This document shows positions 48,773 through 57,311 of a stretch of 64,000 nucleotides of DNA, piece by piece. A program made the position numbers and the translations under genes. The stretch comes from Nanchangia anserum (lineage in GTDB: Bacteria; Actinomycetota; Actinomycetes; Actinomycetales; Actinomycetaceae). Numbering within the stretch: position 1 is the first letter of the stretch; every line of letters starts with the position of its first letter. Under the pieces are notes generated by a model. The model had not been told where the DNA came from. It made no database searches and was given only the letters and a program-made list of their open reading frames with translations. The DNA lies in NCBI RefSeq assembly GCF_015240065.1, contig NZ_CP060506.1, positions 868,001 to 932,000 on the forward strand, read 5' to 3'.

Positions 48773-49100
48773 ATGGAAAATCTCGTCAGCCTCTCCGGCT
48801 TCCCCGAGGGAGACCTCGAGGCCACCATCGTCGAAAACTTCGTCGTCTCCACGCTCCAGCGCACCTTTGAACTCCACGGGTTTGCCCGCCTGAGCACCCG
48901 AGCGGTTGAGCCGGTCAAGGAACTACTGGCCAAGGGCGAGACCTCGAAAGAGATCTACCTGCTGCGGCGCCTCCAAGAGGATCCCGTGCGCGCCGCCCAA
49001 TCGAAGAAGCAGCTGGGCCTCCACTTCGACCTGACCGTGCCCTTCGCCCGCTACGTGCGCGAAAACGCCGGCCGCCTGGATTTCCCCTTCAAGCGCTACC
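48773..49100 (+). other. Note: N-terminal third of hisS, catalytic motif 1 and 2 region
   Basis: The hisS N-terminus carries HFDLTVPFARYVREN (ATP/His-site loop) and FPFKRYQIQKVWRGERPQDGR is split between motif 2 strands just downstream. The region is intact, which matters because neighbouring aspS and deaD-like genes carry frame breaks. Confidence 0.6.
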
Positions 49101-50095
49101 AAATCCAGAAAGTCTGGCGTGGCGAGCGACCCCAGGACGGGCGCTTCCGCGAATTCATCCAGGCCGATATCGACGTCGTAGGCGACGGCACCCTGCCCTT
49201 CGCCTACGAGGTCGAGGTCGCCCTCGTCATGGCCGATGCCCTGGCGGCACTGCCGATCCCCGAGGCAACGATCCTCGTCAACAACCGCAAGGTCGTGCAG
49301 GGCTTTTGCGAGGCGCTCGGCATCGACGACGTCGAGGGGGCACTGCGTAGCCTCGACAAGCTCGACAAGATCGGCCCCGACGGCGTCGCCGCCGAGATGC
49401 GCGAGCTGGGATTTGCCGAGGACGCCATCGCCAAGCTCGCGCAGATGGCCCAGATCGGCGGGGGCGCGAGCGAGGTCCGCGAGGGACTCGCCGTCCTCGA
49501 GGTCGACTCGCCCACCCTGCGTGAGGGCGTCGACGAACTGTGCGCGCTGCTGGAGGAGACCGATCGGCGCCGCCCCGGGCGCGTGCGTGCCCAGCTGCGC
49601 ATTGCCCGCGGCCTCGACTACTACACGGGCACGGTCTACGAAACCGAGATCGCCGGTCACGCCGACCTCGGGTCGATCTGCTCGGGAGGGCGCTACGATT
49701 CGCTGGTTCGTCAGGGCAAGCGAACGTTCCCTGGCGTGGGGCTGTCGATCGGGGTCTCCCGCCTGGTCTCGCGCATGCTCAGCGCCTCCATGGTGAGCGT
49801 GTCGCGCAAGGTACCGACGGTCGTCCTCGTGGCCGTCACCGACGAGGAGGCTCGCCCCGATTCGATCGCGGTGGCCGAGGCGCTGCGCGAGCGCGGAATC
49901 GCCTGCGACGTCGCTCCCGAGGCCCAGAAATTCGGCAAGCAGATCAAGTTCGCCGACAAGCGGGGGATTCCCTATGTGTGGTTTCCGCTCACGGGTGAGG
50001 TCAAGGACATTCGCACGGGCGAGCAGGTCGCTGCCGACCCGGGCACGTGGATGCCGCCGGCGGTCGACCTGCACCCCGAGGTGCGTCCGGCTTAG
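48773..50095 (+). CDS. hisS: Histidine-tRNA ligase
   Basis: A 440-residue class II synthetase. HFDLTVPFARYVREN, KRYQIQKVWRGERPQDGRF (motif 2), the histidine-specific ARGLDYYTGTVYE, and the motif 3 segment GVGLSIGVSRLVSRML are present. The C-terminal anticodon-binding domain (VVLVAVTDEEARPDSIAVAE) follows. ATG 48773 is preceded by AGGAGA. It converges on the helicase gene; the two stop codons overlap within TTAG. Confidence 0.96.
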   Translation: MENLVSLSGFPEGDLEATIVENFVVSTLQRTFELHGFARLSTRAVEPVKELLAKGETSKEIYLLRRLQEDPVRAAQSKKQLGLHFDLTVPFARYVRENAGRLDFPFKRYQIQKVWRGERPQDGRFREFIQADIDVVGDGTLPFAYEVEVALVMADALAALPIPEATILVNNRKVVQGFCEALGIDDVEGALRSLDKLDKIGPDGVAAEMRELGFAEDAIAKLAQMAQIGGGASEVREGLAVLEVDSPTLREGVDELCALLEETDRRRPGRVRAQLRIARGLDYYTGTVYETEIAGHADLGSICSGGRYDSLVRQGKRTFPGVGLSIGVSRLVSRMLSASMVSVSRKVPTVVLVAVTDEEARPDSIAVAEALRERGIACDVAPEAQKFGKQIKFADKRGIPYVWFPLTGEVKDIRTGEQVAADPGTWMPPAVDLHPEVRPA

Positions 50096-51848
50096 TCGCG
50101 CTGTTCGCGCGGCTTCTTCCGCGACTTGGTGCCGCGCCCGGCCCGCGGCGATCCCGCGCGGTCGGGCCTGCCGCGATCCTCGCGAATCTTCAGCGCGCGC
50201 CCACCGATGCGGGCCCGCGCGATTTTCGCTGCGCTCGAGTGATCGAGATTGGCGATCTCGACGAGCGAGAACGACGGATAGATGTCGATCGACCCGAGTG
50301 CCTTGCCCGGGATGCCGCCCTCGCCCGTGATGGCACCGACGATGGCGCCCGGCCCCACGCCGTCGCGCTTGCCAACCTCGATGCGATAGCGGCGTGCCCC
50401 GCGCATCGACGGGGGACGCGAGGCCTGGCGGCGGGGATTCTTGCGGCCAGACTTGGGCGCCTTGTCGCGCCCGCCTTCGAAGGACGCCGAGACGAAGCGG
50501 CCCCACTCGTCGACCTTTTCTTCCCGGCGAATCCGCCCGGGCGAAGTCCGCTTCGACGGAGTCGGCCCGGCATCGCCACACGCCAGCGCCAGCAGCGCCG
50601 CGGCGATGTCGCCGATGTCGAGACCCTGGGTGCGCTGAATGTCCTGGAGGGCGTGATAGTAGACCTCGAGTTCGGCCTGATCGAGGCGCTGCCCACACCG
50701 ATTGAGCAGCGCCTGGGCACGATGGGCCGCCACTTGCGCGGGGGAGGGAATGAAGGTCTCCGTCATCTCGGTGCCCGTGAGCGAGACGATCTTCGTCATC
50801 CGGTAGCGCTCGCGCGGGGTGAAGAACGTCAGGGCGGTGCCCGTCCGCCCGGCCCTGCCCGTGCGGCCAATGCGATGGACGTAGGCCTCGGCCTCGCGCG
50901 GCACGTCATAGTTGATGACGAGCCCGAGGCGCTCGACGTCGAGGCCGCGCGCGGCGACGTCGGTGGCGACGAGAACATCGAGCTTGGCCGAACGCAGCCG
51001 GGCGATGATGCGCTCGCGCTCGTCCTGGGCGACGTCACCCGAGAGCGCGGCCGCCTTGATGCCCACCTGCTGCAGGTCGGTGGCGATTTCCTCGGCATCG
51101 GCGCGGGTGCGCACGAACACGATGCGGCGTCGGCATCGCTCGTTGCCAACACGCGCTGTAGGGCCTCCATCTTGAACTTGAAGGGCACCACCGCGTACGT
51201 CTGGGTCACCGTGTCCACGGTCGAGGACTGCGGCGCGACCTCGATCGAGACGGGATCGGTGAGGTAGCGGTCGGCGACCTTGAGGATGGCGGGCGGCATC
51301 GTCGCCGAAAACAGCGCCTTGCGTGCACCATCGGGAATGAAGGCGCTGATCTGCTCGACGTCCTCGGCGAACCCCATGCGCAGCATCTCGTCGGCCTCGT
51401 CGAGAACGAAGAAATCGACGCCGTCGAGAACGAGTTCGCCGCGCTCCATGAGGTCGATGACGCGCCCCGGGGTGCCCACGCACACCTGCGCCCCACGGCG
51501 CAGCGCCCCGATCTGCGGGCCGTAGGCCGACCCGCCGTAGACGCAGACGACGCGGACGTCATCGAGTGCGCGGGCAAACTCCTCAAGCGCCTTCGCCGAC
51601 TGTTGGGCGAGTTCGCGCGTCGGGGCGAGAACGAGGGCCTGGAGGCCGGGTTGCGAGGTCACCTGGGCCAGCAGCGGCAGCCCGAACGCCGCGGTCTTCC
51701 CCGTGCCCGTTTGCGCGACGCCGACGAGATCGCGGCCCTCCATGAGGGGGCCGATCGCCTCGCGCTGGATCTCGGTGGGCTCGCGATACCCTGCCGCGTC
51801 GACGGCATCGAGGAGGGGTTGGGGGAGGGGAAGGTCGACAAAGGACAT
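50092..51848 (-). CDS. DEAD-box ATP-dependent RNA helicase, frame broken once
   Basis: About 585 residues after joining. The first RecA domain has the Q motif region ([15 protein letters not shown]), [35 protein letters not shown] and SATMPP. After VLATSDADA, near 51135, one base is missing and the second RecA domain continues as [20 protein letters not shown], with [16 protein letters not shown] and [14 protein letters not shown] DbpA-like RNA-binding domain ([22 protein letters not shown]) and a basic tail end it. DeaD/CsdA-like role in ribosome assembly or RNA turnover is likely. As given it would lack domain 2. Confidence 0.9.
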
Positions 51849-51977
51849 GCGGCGCCACTTTCATACTCGGGCCAGGCTGGCACTCCACCCTATCGATTCG
51901 CCTCATGGCCACCTAGCGACACCGTTGTGGTCTCTCCCACGCGGCGGCGCCGTTTTTCGCGCGATGCCCAAGCGCCG

Positions 51978-51983
51978 TAGACT
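51978..51983 (+). promoter_or_regulatory. Candidate -10 box of aspS
   Basis: TAGACT lies 46 bases before the aspS GTG in the 181-base divergent gap with the helicase gene. A TTTTCG 18 bases upstream is a weak -35. AAAGGG serves as ribosome-binding site. Nothing else is recognisable in the gap. Confidence 0.4.
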
Positions 51984-52029
51984 GGGCCAATCATCGCTGT
52001 CATGGCCGAAAACGAAAGGGATAGGCATC

Positions 52030-53823
52030 GTGGAGAGAACTCACTACGCCGGCTACCTGCGCGCCGCCGACGCCGGAACGACCGTCACCCTCGCCGGGTG
52101 GGTCGATCGGCGCCGCGACCATGGAGGGGTGGCGTTCATCGACCTGCGTGACGCCTCCGGCATTGCCCAGGTCGTCATCCACGACGAAGAGGTGGCCTCG
52201 CAGCTGCGCGCCGAATACGTCATCGCCGTCACCGGTGAGGTCCACGCCCGCCCGGCCGGCAACGAAAACCCGTCCCTTCCGTCGGGCGAGATCGAGGTCT
52301 ACGCCTCGAACGTGGAGGTCCTCAATCCCGCCGCCGCGCTGCCGTTCCAGGTGTCCGAGCACGCCGAGGACTCGGGACAGGTGGGCGAGGAGACCCGGCT
52401 GCGGTATCGCTACCTCGACCTGCGTCGCAAGCCGATTCACGACGCGATCGTCTTGCGCTCGAAGGTGTCGAAGGCCGCGCGCGATACGCTCGCCGGTTTC
52501 GACTTTGTCGAGGTGGAGACACCGACGTTGACGCGTTCGACCCCCGAGGGCGCGCGCGACTTCCTCGTGCCCGCGCGCCTGGCGCCGGGATCGTGGTACG
52601 CCCTGCCCCAGTCGCCCCAGCTGTTCAAGCAGCTGCTCATGGTCGGCGGGATTGAGCGCTACTACCAAATTGCGCGCTGCTACCGCGACGAGGACTTCCG
52701 CGCCGACCGGCAGCCTGAATTCACCCAGCTCGACATCGAGATGTCTTTCATCGACCAAGAAGACGTCATCGCGGTCGCCGAAGCGGTTCTGCACAACGTT
52801 TTTGCCCTCATCGATGTCAAGGTCCCGCGCCCGATCCGGCGGATGACGTATGCCGAGGCCATGGAGAAGTACGGCACCGACAAGCCCGATCTGCGTTTCG
52901 GCCTCGAACTCATCGATCTGTCCGACTACTTCGCGAACACGCCGTTCCGGGTCTTCCAGGCCGATTACGTCGGCGCCGTCGTCATGCCCGGCGGTGGCTC
53001 CCAGCCGCGGCGGACCTTCGATAAGTGGCAGGACTGGGCGCGCTCGCGTGGGGCGAGGGGCCTGGCCTACGTCACCGTTGCCGAGGACGGCACGGTGGGC
53101 GGGCCGGTGGCGAAGAACATTTCGCCGGCCGAGCGCGACGGGCTGCTTGAGGCCACCGGCGCCTCGGCGGGAGACTGCATCTTCTTCGCCGCGGGGGAGC
53201 GCGACGCCTCGCGTGCGCTGCTCGGTGCCGCACGACTCGAGATCGGGCAGCGCTGCGGCCTCATCGATCCCGACCGTTGGGAGTTCGTGTGGGTCGTCGA
53301 CGCGCCCCTGTTCAAGCCCTCGGCCGCCGCGAAGGCCGATGGCGACGTGGCGCTGGGGGCGTCGGCATGGACCGCGGTTCACCACGCGTTCACCTCGCCC
53401 AAGCCCGAGTGGCTGGATAAGTTTGAAGAGGATCCGGGCAACGCCCTGGCCTACGCCTACGACATCGTCCTCAACGGCAACGAGATCGGTGGCGGCTCGA
53501 TCCGTATTCACCGCCGCGACGTCCAAGAGCGCGTCTTCTCGGTGATGGGGATCGCGCCGGAGGAAGCGCAGGAGAAGTTCGGCTTCCTCCTCGAGGCCTT
53601 TAAGTACGGCGCGCCCCCGCACGGCGGAATCGCCTTCGGGTGGGACCGCATCGTGGGCCTCATGAGTCACGCCGATTCCATCCGCGACGTCATCGCGTTC
53701 CCGAAGTCGGGTGGCGGCTACGATCCGCTGACCGACGCGCCGGCGCCGATCACCCTGAGCAGCGCGCTGAGGCCGGGGTCGACTACACCGGCGACGACGA
53801 GGACTGATCAGACACGATCGTAG
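52030..53823 (+). CDS. aspS: Aspartate-tRNA ligase, C-terminal tail frameshifted
   Basis: A 597-residue class IIb synthetase as given. The N-terminal OB fold ([24 protein letters not shown] split by its strands), motif 1-2 ([45 protein letters not shown]), a GAD insertion and motif 3 ([13 protein letters not shown]) are intact. After DAPAPIT at about 53754 the tail leaves the family pattern. One frame over it reads [16 protein letters not shown] and stops at 53807, so one C is probably missing. Only the last ~20 residues are affected. It may be discriminating or non-discriminating. Confidence 0.94.
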   Translation: MERTHYAGYLRAADAGTTVTLAGWVDRRRDHGGVAFIDLRDASGIAQVVIHDEEVASQLRAEYVIAVTGEVHARPAGNENPSLPSGEIEVYASNVEVLNPAAALPFQVSEHAEDSGQVGEETRLRYRYLDLRRKPIHDAIVLRSKVSKAARDTLAGFDFVEVETPTLTRSTPEGARDFLVPARLAPGSWYALPQSPQLFKQLLMVGGIERYYQIARCYRDEDFRADRQPEFTQLDIEMSFIDQEDVIAVAEAVLHNVFALIDVKVPRPIRRMTYAEAMEKYGTDKPDLRFGLELIDLSDYFANTPFRVFQADYVGAVVMPGGGSQPRRTFDKWQDWARSRGARGLAYVTVAEDGTVGGPVAKNISPAERDGLLEATGASAGDCIFFAAGERDASRALLGAARLEIGQRCGLIDPDRWEFVWVVDAPLFKPSAAAKADGDVALGASAWTAVHHAFTSPKPEWLDKFEEDPGNALAYAYDIVLNGNEIGGGSIRIHRRDVQERVFSVMGIAPEEAQEKFGFLLEAFKYGAPPHGGIAFGWDRIVGLMSHADSIRDVIAFPKSGGGYDPLTDAPAPITLSSALRPGSTTPATTRTDQTRS

Positions 53824-53856
53824 CGGCGCGCTCGGGGCATCGTCCCGGGCGCGCCG
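53824..53856 (+). terminator. Terminator after aspS
   Basis: CGGCGCGC-T-CGGG pairs with CCCG-G-GCGCGCCG, about 13 bp including one T-G pair, immediately after the aspS stop. Confidence 0.8.
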
Positions 53857-53897
53857 TGCACATTCGGTCGGGGCCGGCGCGGCGCGGCCGTCATCGC

Positions 53898-53903
53898 TAC
53901 GAT
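53898..53903 (+). promoter_or_regulatory. -10 box of yciO-type gene (leaderless-type)
   Basis: TACGAT, then GGAGGC, then ATG 53910. The GGAGG would be next to the start codon, too close for normal initiation, so the leaderless reading is preferred. Confidence 0.45.
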
Positions 53904-53909
53904 GGAGGC

Positions 53910-54542
53910 ATGAGCGCCTACCTTGATATTCACCCGGTCGACCCCCAGCCACGCCTCATTCGCAAGGCGGTGGACATCATCAACGACGGCGGTGTCATTG
54001 CGTATCCGACGGATTCGGGATACGCGGTTGGCTGCAAGCTCGGCAACCGCGCCGGGCTGGAGCGCATTCAGAAGATCCGCAAGCTCCCGTCGAGCCACAA
54101 CTACACGCTCGTGTGCCACGACTTCTCTCAGCTCGGGCACATGGTCATCGTCGATAATGCGGCCTACCGGGTCATCAAGGCGCTGACGCCGGGACCCTTC
54201 ACGTTCATCATGAAGGGCGACCGCGAGATTCCTCGGATTATGCTCAACCCGAAGAAGAAGACGGTGGGGGCGCGCATTCCCAACCACAAGACGGCGTTGG
54301 CCCTCGTTGCCGAACTCGGCGAACCCATCATGTCCTCGACGCTCATCATGCCCGATCGCAACGAGCCGGAATCGAACGGCTGGGCGATCCGCGACGAGAT
54401 CGGCTACCTGCTCGACGCCGTCATTGAGGGCGAGATCGGCCAGGCCGGAGCGACGACCGTCATCGACATGACCGGCCCCGAAGGGCCCGTCGTCGTGCGT
54501 CAGGGTGCCGGCGACGCCTCGGCTTACTTCGACCAGGCGTAG
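53910..54542 (+). CDS. L-threonylcarbamoyladenylate synthase-type protein (Sua5/YciO/YrdC family)
   Basis: A 210-residue YrdC-fold protein. GGVIAYPTDSGYAVGCKLGNRAGLERIQKIRKLP contains the KxR...SxN nucleotide site, and TPGPFTFIMKG and VGARIPNH are conserved. It resembles the YciO branch, whose role in t6A synthesis is doubtful, more than classical Sua5 (no C-terminal Sua5 domain). It precedes rarA by 14 bases. Confidence 0.85.
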   Translation: MSAYLDIHPVDPQPRLIRKAVDIINDGGVIAYPTDSGYAVGCKLGNRAGLERIQKIRKLPSSHNYTLVCHDFSQLGHMVIVDNAAYRVIKALTPGPFTFIMKGDREIPRIMLNPKKKTVGARIPNHKTALALVAELGEPIMSSTLIMPDRNEPESNGWAIRDEIGYLLDAVIEGEIGQAGATTVIDMTGPEGPVVVRQGAGDASAYFDQA

Positions 54543-54556
54543 GCGAATCGGAGCGA

Positions 54557-55896
54557 ATGGATCTCTTCGATTCGGCCCTGCACGAGGCTTCTGGAGTTCC
54601 CGACGTCACGGCGGGTGCCCCGCTCGCTGTACGGATGCGGCCACAGGTTCTCGACGACCTCGTCGGCCAGGACGACCTCGTTGCACCGGGATCACGCTGC
54701 GTCGCCTCATCGACGGCTCGGGCGGGGCGTCTGGGGCATCGTCGGTCATCTTGTGGGGTGGCCCGGGCACGGGCAAGACGACGATCGCCTACCTCATCGC
54801 TCGCGCCGGGGCCCGTCGCTTCGTCGAGGTCTCGGCCGTCAGCGCCGGCGTCAAGGATGTGCGTGCCGTTATCGATGACGCGAAGCGACGACTGGGGGCG
54901 TCGGGGGAGCAGACCGTGCTCTTCGTCGACGAGGTTCACCGCTTCTCGAAATCTCAGCAAGATGCGCTGCTACCCGCGGTGGAGAACCGCTGGGTCGTCC
55001 TCGTCGCCGCGACGACCGAGAATCCCGCGTTTTCCGTCATCTCTCCGCTGATTTCGCGTTCGCTCGTCATCACGTTGAACGAGCTTGGCCCCGATGACGT
55101 GCGTCGCGTCGTCGACCGCGCCCTGCGCGATCGGCGGGGCCTCGCCGAGGCATTCACGCTGTCCACCGAGGCCACCGACGCACTCGTGCGCATGGCCGGA
55201 GCCGACGCGCGTCGCTCGCTGACCCTGCTCGAAGCCGCGTCGCACGCGGCCGCCGACGCCGCCAGGGGCGAGATCACCGTCGCCGATATTGAGGCGGCGG
55301 CCAATAAGCACTATTCGACCTATGACGTCGACGATCACTACGACGTAATTTCGGCGTTCATCAAGTCGATGCGCGGCTCAGACCCGGATGCGGCCATTCA
55401 CTACCTCGCACGCATGATCGACGCCGGCGAAGACCCGCGCTTCATCGCTCGGCGCATCATGATTTGCGCGGCCGAAGACGTCGGCCTGGCTGACCCGACG
55501 ATTCTTCAACTGGCGGTCGCCGCCGCCCAGACAGTCGAGAAGATCGGAATGCCGGAAGGGCGCATTCCGCTGGCGGAGGCGACGATCGCCGTCGCGCTGG
55601 CGCCAAAGTCGAATCGGGCATATCAGGCGATCAATGAGGCGCTGGCCGACGTGCGTTCGGGTAAGACCGGTGCCGTCCCCACTCATCTGCGCGACTCGCA
55701 CTACCCGGGTGCACCGCGCCCGGGAACGCCGGGTGCCTATCGCTACGCCCACGACTACCCCCACGCGGTCGTCGCTCAGGACTACCTTCCCGCCGAGCTC
55801 GCCGACGTGACGTATTACACCCCGAGTGGGCGCGGTTATGAGGCGACGCTCACGAATCGCCTACAGAAGGTGCGGGCGCTGCAACGAATGCGCTAA
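54557..55896 (+). CDS. rarA: Replication-associated recombination protein A (RarA/MgsA), frame broken once
   Basis: An AAA+ ATPase of about 446 residues after joining. The N-terminus MDLFDSALHEASGVPDVTAG... PLAVRMRPQVLDDLVGQDDL is in one frame. After LVAPGS at about 54692 one C is missing, and the protein continues as LRRLIDGSGG with Walker A GGPGTGKTTIAYLIA, Walker B VLFVDEVHRFSKSQQDALLP and the C-terminal tetramerisation domain (YDVISAFIKSMRGSDPDAAIHYLARMI). It acts at stalled replication forks. The ATG has GAGCGAATGG upstream. Confidence 0.9.
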
Positions 55897-56010
55897 GGTT
55901 GCCGAGTTGCCGCCTGGCAATCCGGGGTCTTGGCCCGAGAGGCTGACCCCACCTCCCGCTCACGCGGGGGTGAAACAGTTGATTTCGGAAGACAGAAAAG
56001 GTGGTTCGCT
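55897..56010 (+). promoter_or_regulatory. Structured rpsD leader
   Basis: Three small hairpins in 114 bases: TTGCC/GGCAA (55907-55920), GGGGTC/GACCCC (55924-55950) and CCCGC/GCGGG (55955-55968). The site AAAAGGTGG lies before the ATG. S4 regulates its own synthesis in some bacteria, so the leader may be a target; no known motif is recognised. Confidence 0.4.
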
Positions 56011-56631
56011 ATGTCGACCCGCACGCGTAAGCAGGTGCGCCTCTCGCGCGCCCTCGGTATCGCCCTGACCCCCAAGGCTCAGCGCTACCTCGAGAAGCGT
56101 CCCTACGGCCCCGGTGAGCACGGCCGTGCCCGCCGTCGCAACGAGTCGGACTACGCCGTTCGACTCAAGGAGAAGCAGCGTCTGCGCGCCCAGTACTACA
56201 TTCGCGAGGCCCAGATGCGCCGCGCGTTCGAAGAGGCCCGCCGCATGAGTGGCCAGACCGGTGACAACCTGGTGGCCCTGCTCGAGTCGCGCCTCGACGC
56301 CCTCGTTCTGCGTTCGGGCTTCGCGCGCACGATGCCGCAGGCCCGTCAGACGGTCGTGCACCGCCACGTCCTCGTTGACGGCAAGATCGTCGATCGCCCG
56401 TCGTTCCGCGTCAAGCCCGGTCAGACCATCCAGATCAAGCCCACCTCGCAGGTGAAGGATCCCTTCCAGGTGGCCGCTGCCGGTGCGCACCGCGACGTCC
56501 TGCCCGACGTGCCCCCCTACCTCAACGTCGAGCTCGAGAAGCTCCAGGCGACCCTGCAGCGCCTCCCCGAGCGCGCTGAGGTTCCGGTGATCTGCGACGT
56601 CCAGCTGGTCGTCGAGCACTACTCGCGCTAA
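56011..56631 (+). CDS. rpsD: 30S ribosomal protein S4
   Basis: A 206-residue S4 of the cysteine-free (non-zinc) type. The N-terminus STRTRKQVRLSRALGIALTPKAQRYLEKRP replaces the usual four-Cys cluster. The S4 RNA-binding domain is SRLDALVLRSGFARTMPQARQTVVHRHVLVDGK, split by its loop. As in many actinobacteria, rpsD stands alone near alaS instead of in the rpsM-rpsK-rpoA operon. It ends before a strong terminator. Confidence 0.96.
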   Translation: MSTRTRKQVRLSRALGIALTPKAQRYLEKRPYGPGEHGRARRRNESDYAVRLKEKQRLRAQYYIREAQMRRAFEEARRMSGQTGDNLVALLESRLDALVLRSGFARTMPQARQTVVHRHVLVDGKIVDRPSFRVKPGQTIQIKPTSQVKDPFQVAAAGAHRDVLPDVPPYLNVELEKLQATLQRLPERAEVPVICDVQLVVEHYSR

Positions 56632-56642
56632 TCTCATGTGTT

Positions 56643-56676
56643 CTCGGCCCCGCCCGGATAACCGGGCGGGGCCGAG
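56643..56676 (+). terminator. Terminator after rpsD
   Basis: A perfect 15-bp GC-rich stem starting CTCGGCCCCGCCCGG, with loop ATAA, 12 bases after the rpsD stop. Confidence 0.85.
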
Positions 56677-56728
56677 GCATAGGTGGTATAGGGTGTGAAA
56701 CGGCGATTCCCCACGAAAGGATTGGACC

Positions 56729-57094
56729 ATGAGCGTAGGTAGCATCGCGGCACTTATCGCCGCTCTTGCCTTCGTTGTCCTCGTCGCCATCACGGCGGTG
56801 CCCCTGCTCAAGCTGGGGAAGGTTTTCGACCAGCTGAGCGCCTCGATCCGCGAGGTCGCGACGAACGCGAACGGGACGATTGTTGAAGCCAATCAGGTGG
56901 TTCGCGACGCCAATGCCCAGCTCAGTCGGGTGGACGCGGTGACGACGTCGGCTGCTCAGGTCAGCCAGGACATCTCCGCGCTGTCGGCTCTCGTCTCGGC
57001 GACGTTGGGCGGCCCCCTCATTAAGCTTGCCGCGTTCACACACGCCACGCGCAGCCTGCTGCGTCCCGACGATCGCTCGGGTGAGCAGCGATGA
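56729..57094 (+). CDS. DUF948 domain-containing membrane protein
   Basis: A 121-residue protein: one N-terminal transmembrane helix (IAALIAALAFVVLVAITAVPLLKLG), then a heptad-like amphipathic stretch rich in Ala, Val, Asn and Gln (LSASIREVATNANGTIVEAN...), typical of DUF948. Its place before alaS is conserved in actinobacteria. Function unknown. The ATG follows CGAAAGGA. Confidence 0.85.
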   Translation: MSVGSIAALIAALAFVVLVAITAVPLLKLGKVFDQLSASIREVATNANGTIVEANQVVRDANAQLSRVDAVTTSAAQVSQDISALSALVSATLGGPLIKLAAFTHATRSLLRPDDRSGEQR

Positions 57095-57273
57095 AGCGCG
57101 TCGTCGGTGCCGGGGTGACTCTCGTCGCTCTCGGGGCAATCGCGTGGTCCATTCCTCCGGTGCGCTCGGCCATGACGAGCGCGGCAACCCGTTTTACGCG
57201 GGCCTATAGCGAGCGCGAGCAGCAGCAGCTGCGCGCCGTCCTCATGAGCGAATCGCTGCCCCTGGCGCGGTGA
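57091..57273 (+). CDS. Small membrane protein upstream of alaS
   Basis: A 60-residue protein with one N-terminal hydrophobic helix (VVGAGVTLVALGAIAWSIPPV) and a short charged tail. It overlaps the DUF948 gene by four bases (ATGA). Small proteins in this position occur in other actinobacteria. Function unknown. Confidence 0.7.
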   Translation: MKRVVGAGVTLVALGAIAWSIPPVRSAMTSAATRFTRAYSEREQQQLRAVLMSESLPLAR

Positions 57274-57311
57274 CCTCCCACGTTTTTGACATCTGCTGAA
57301 GGTATTCCTCT

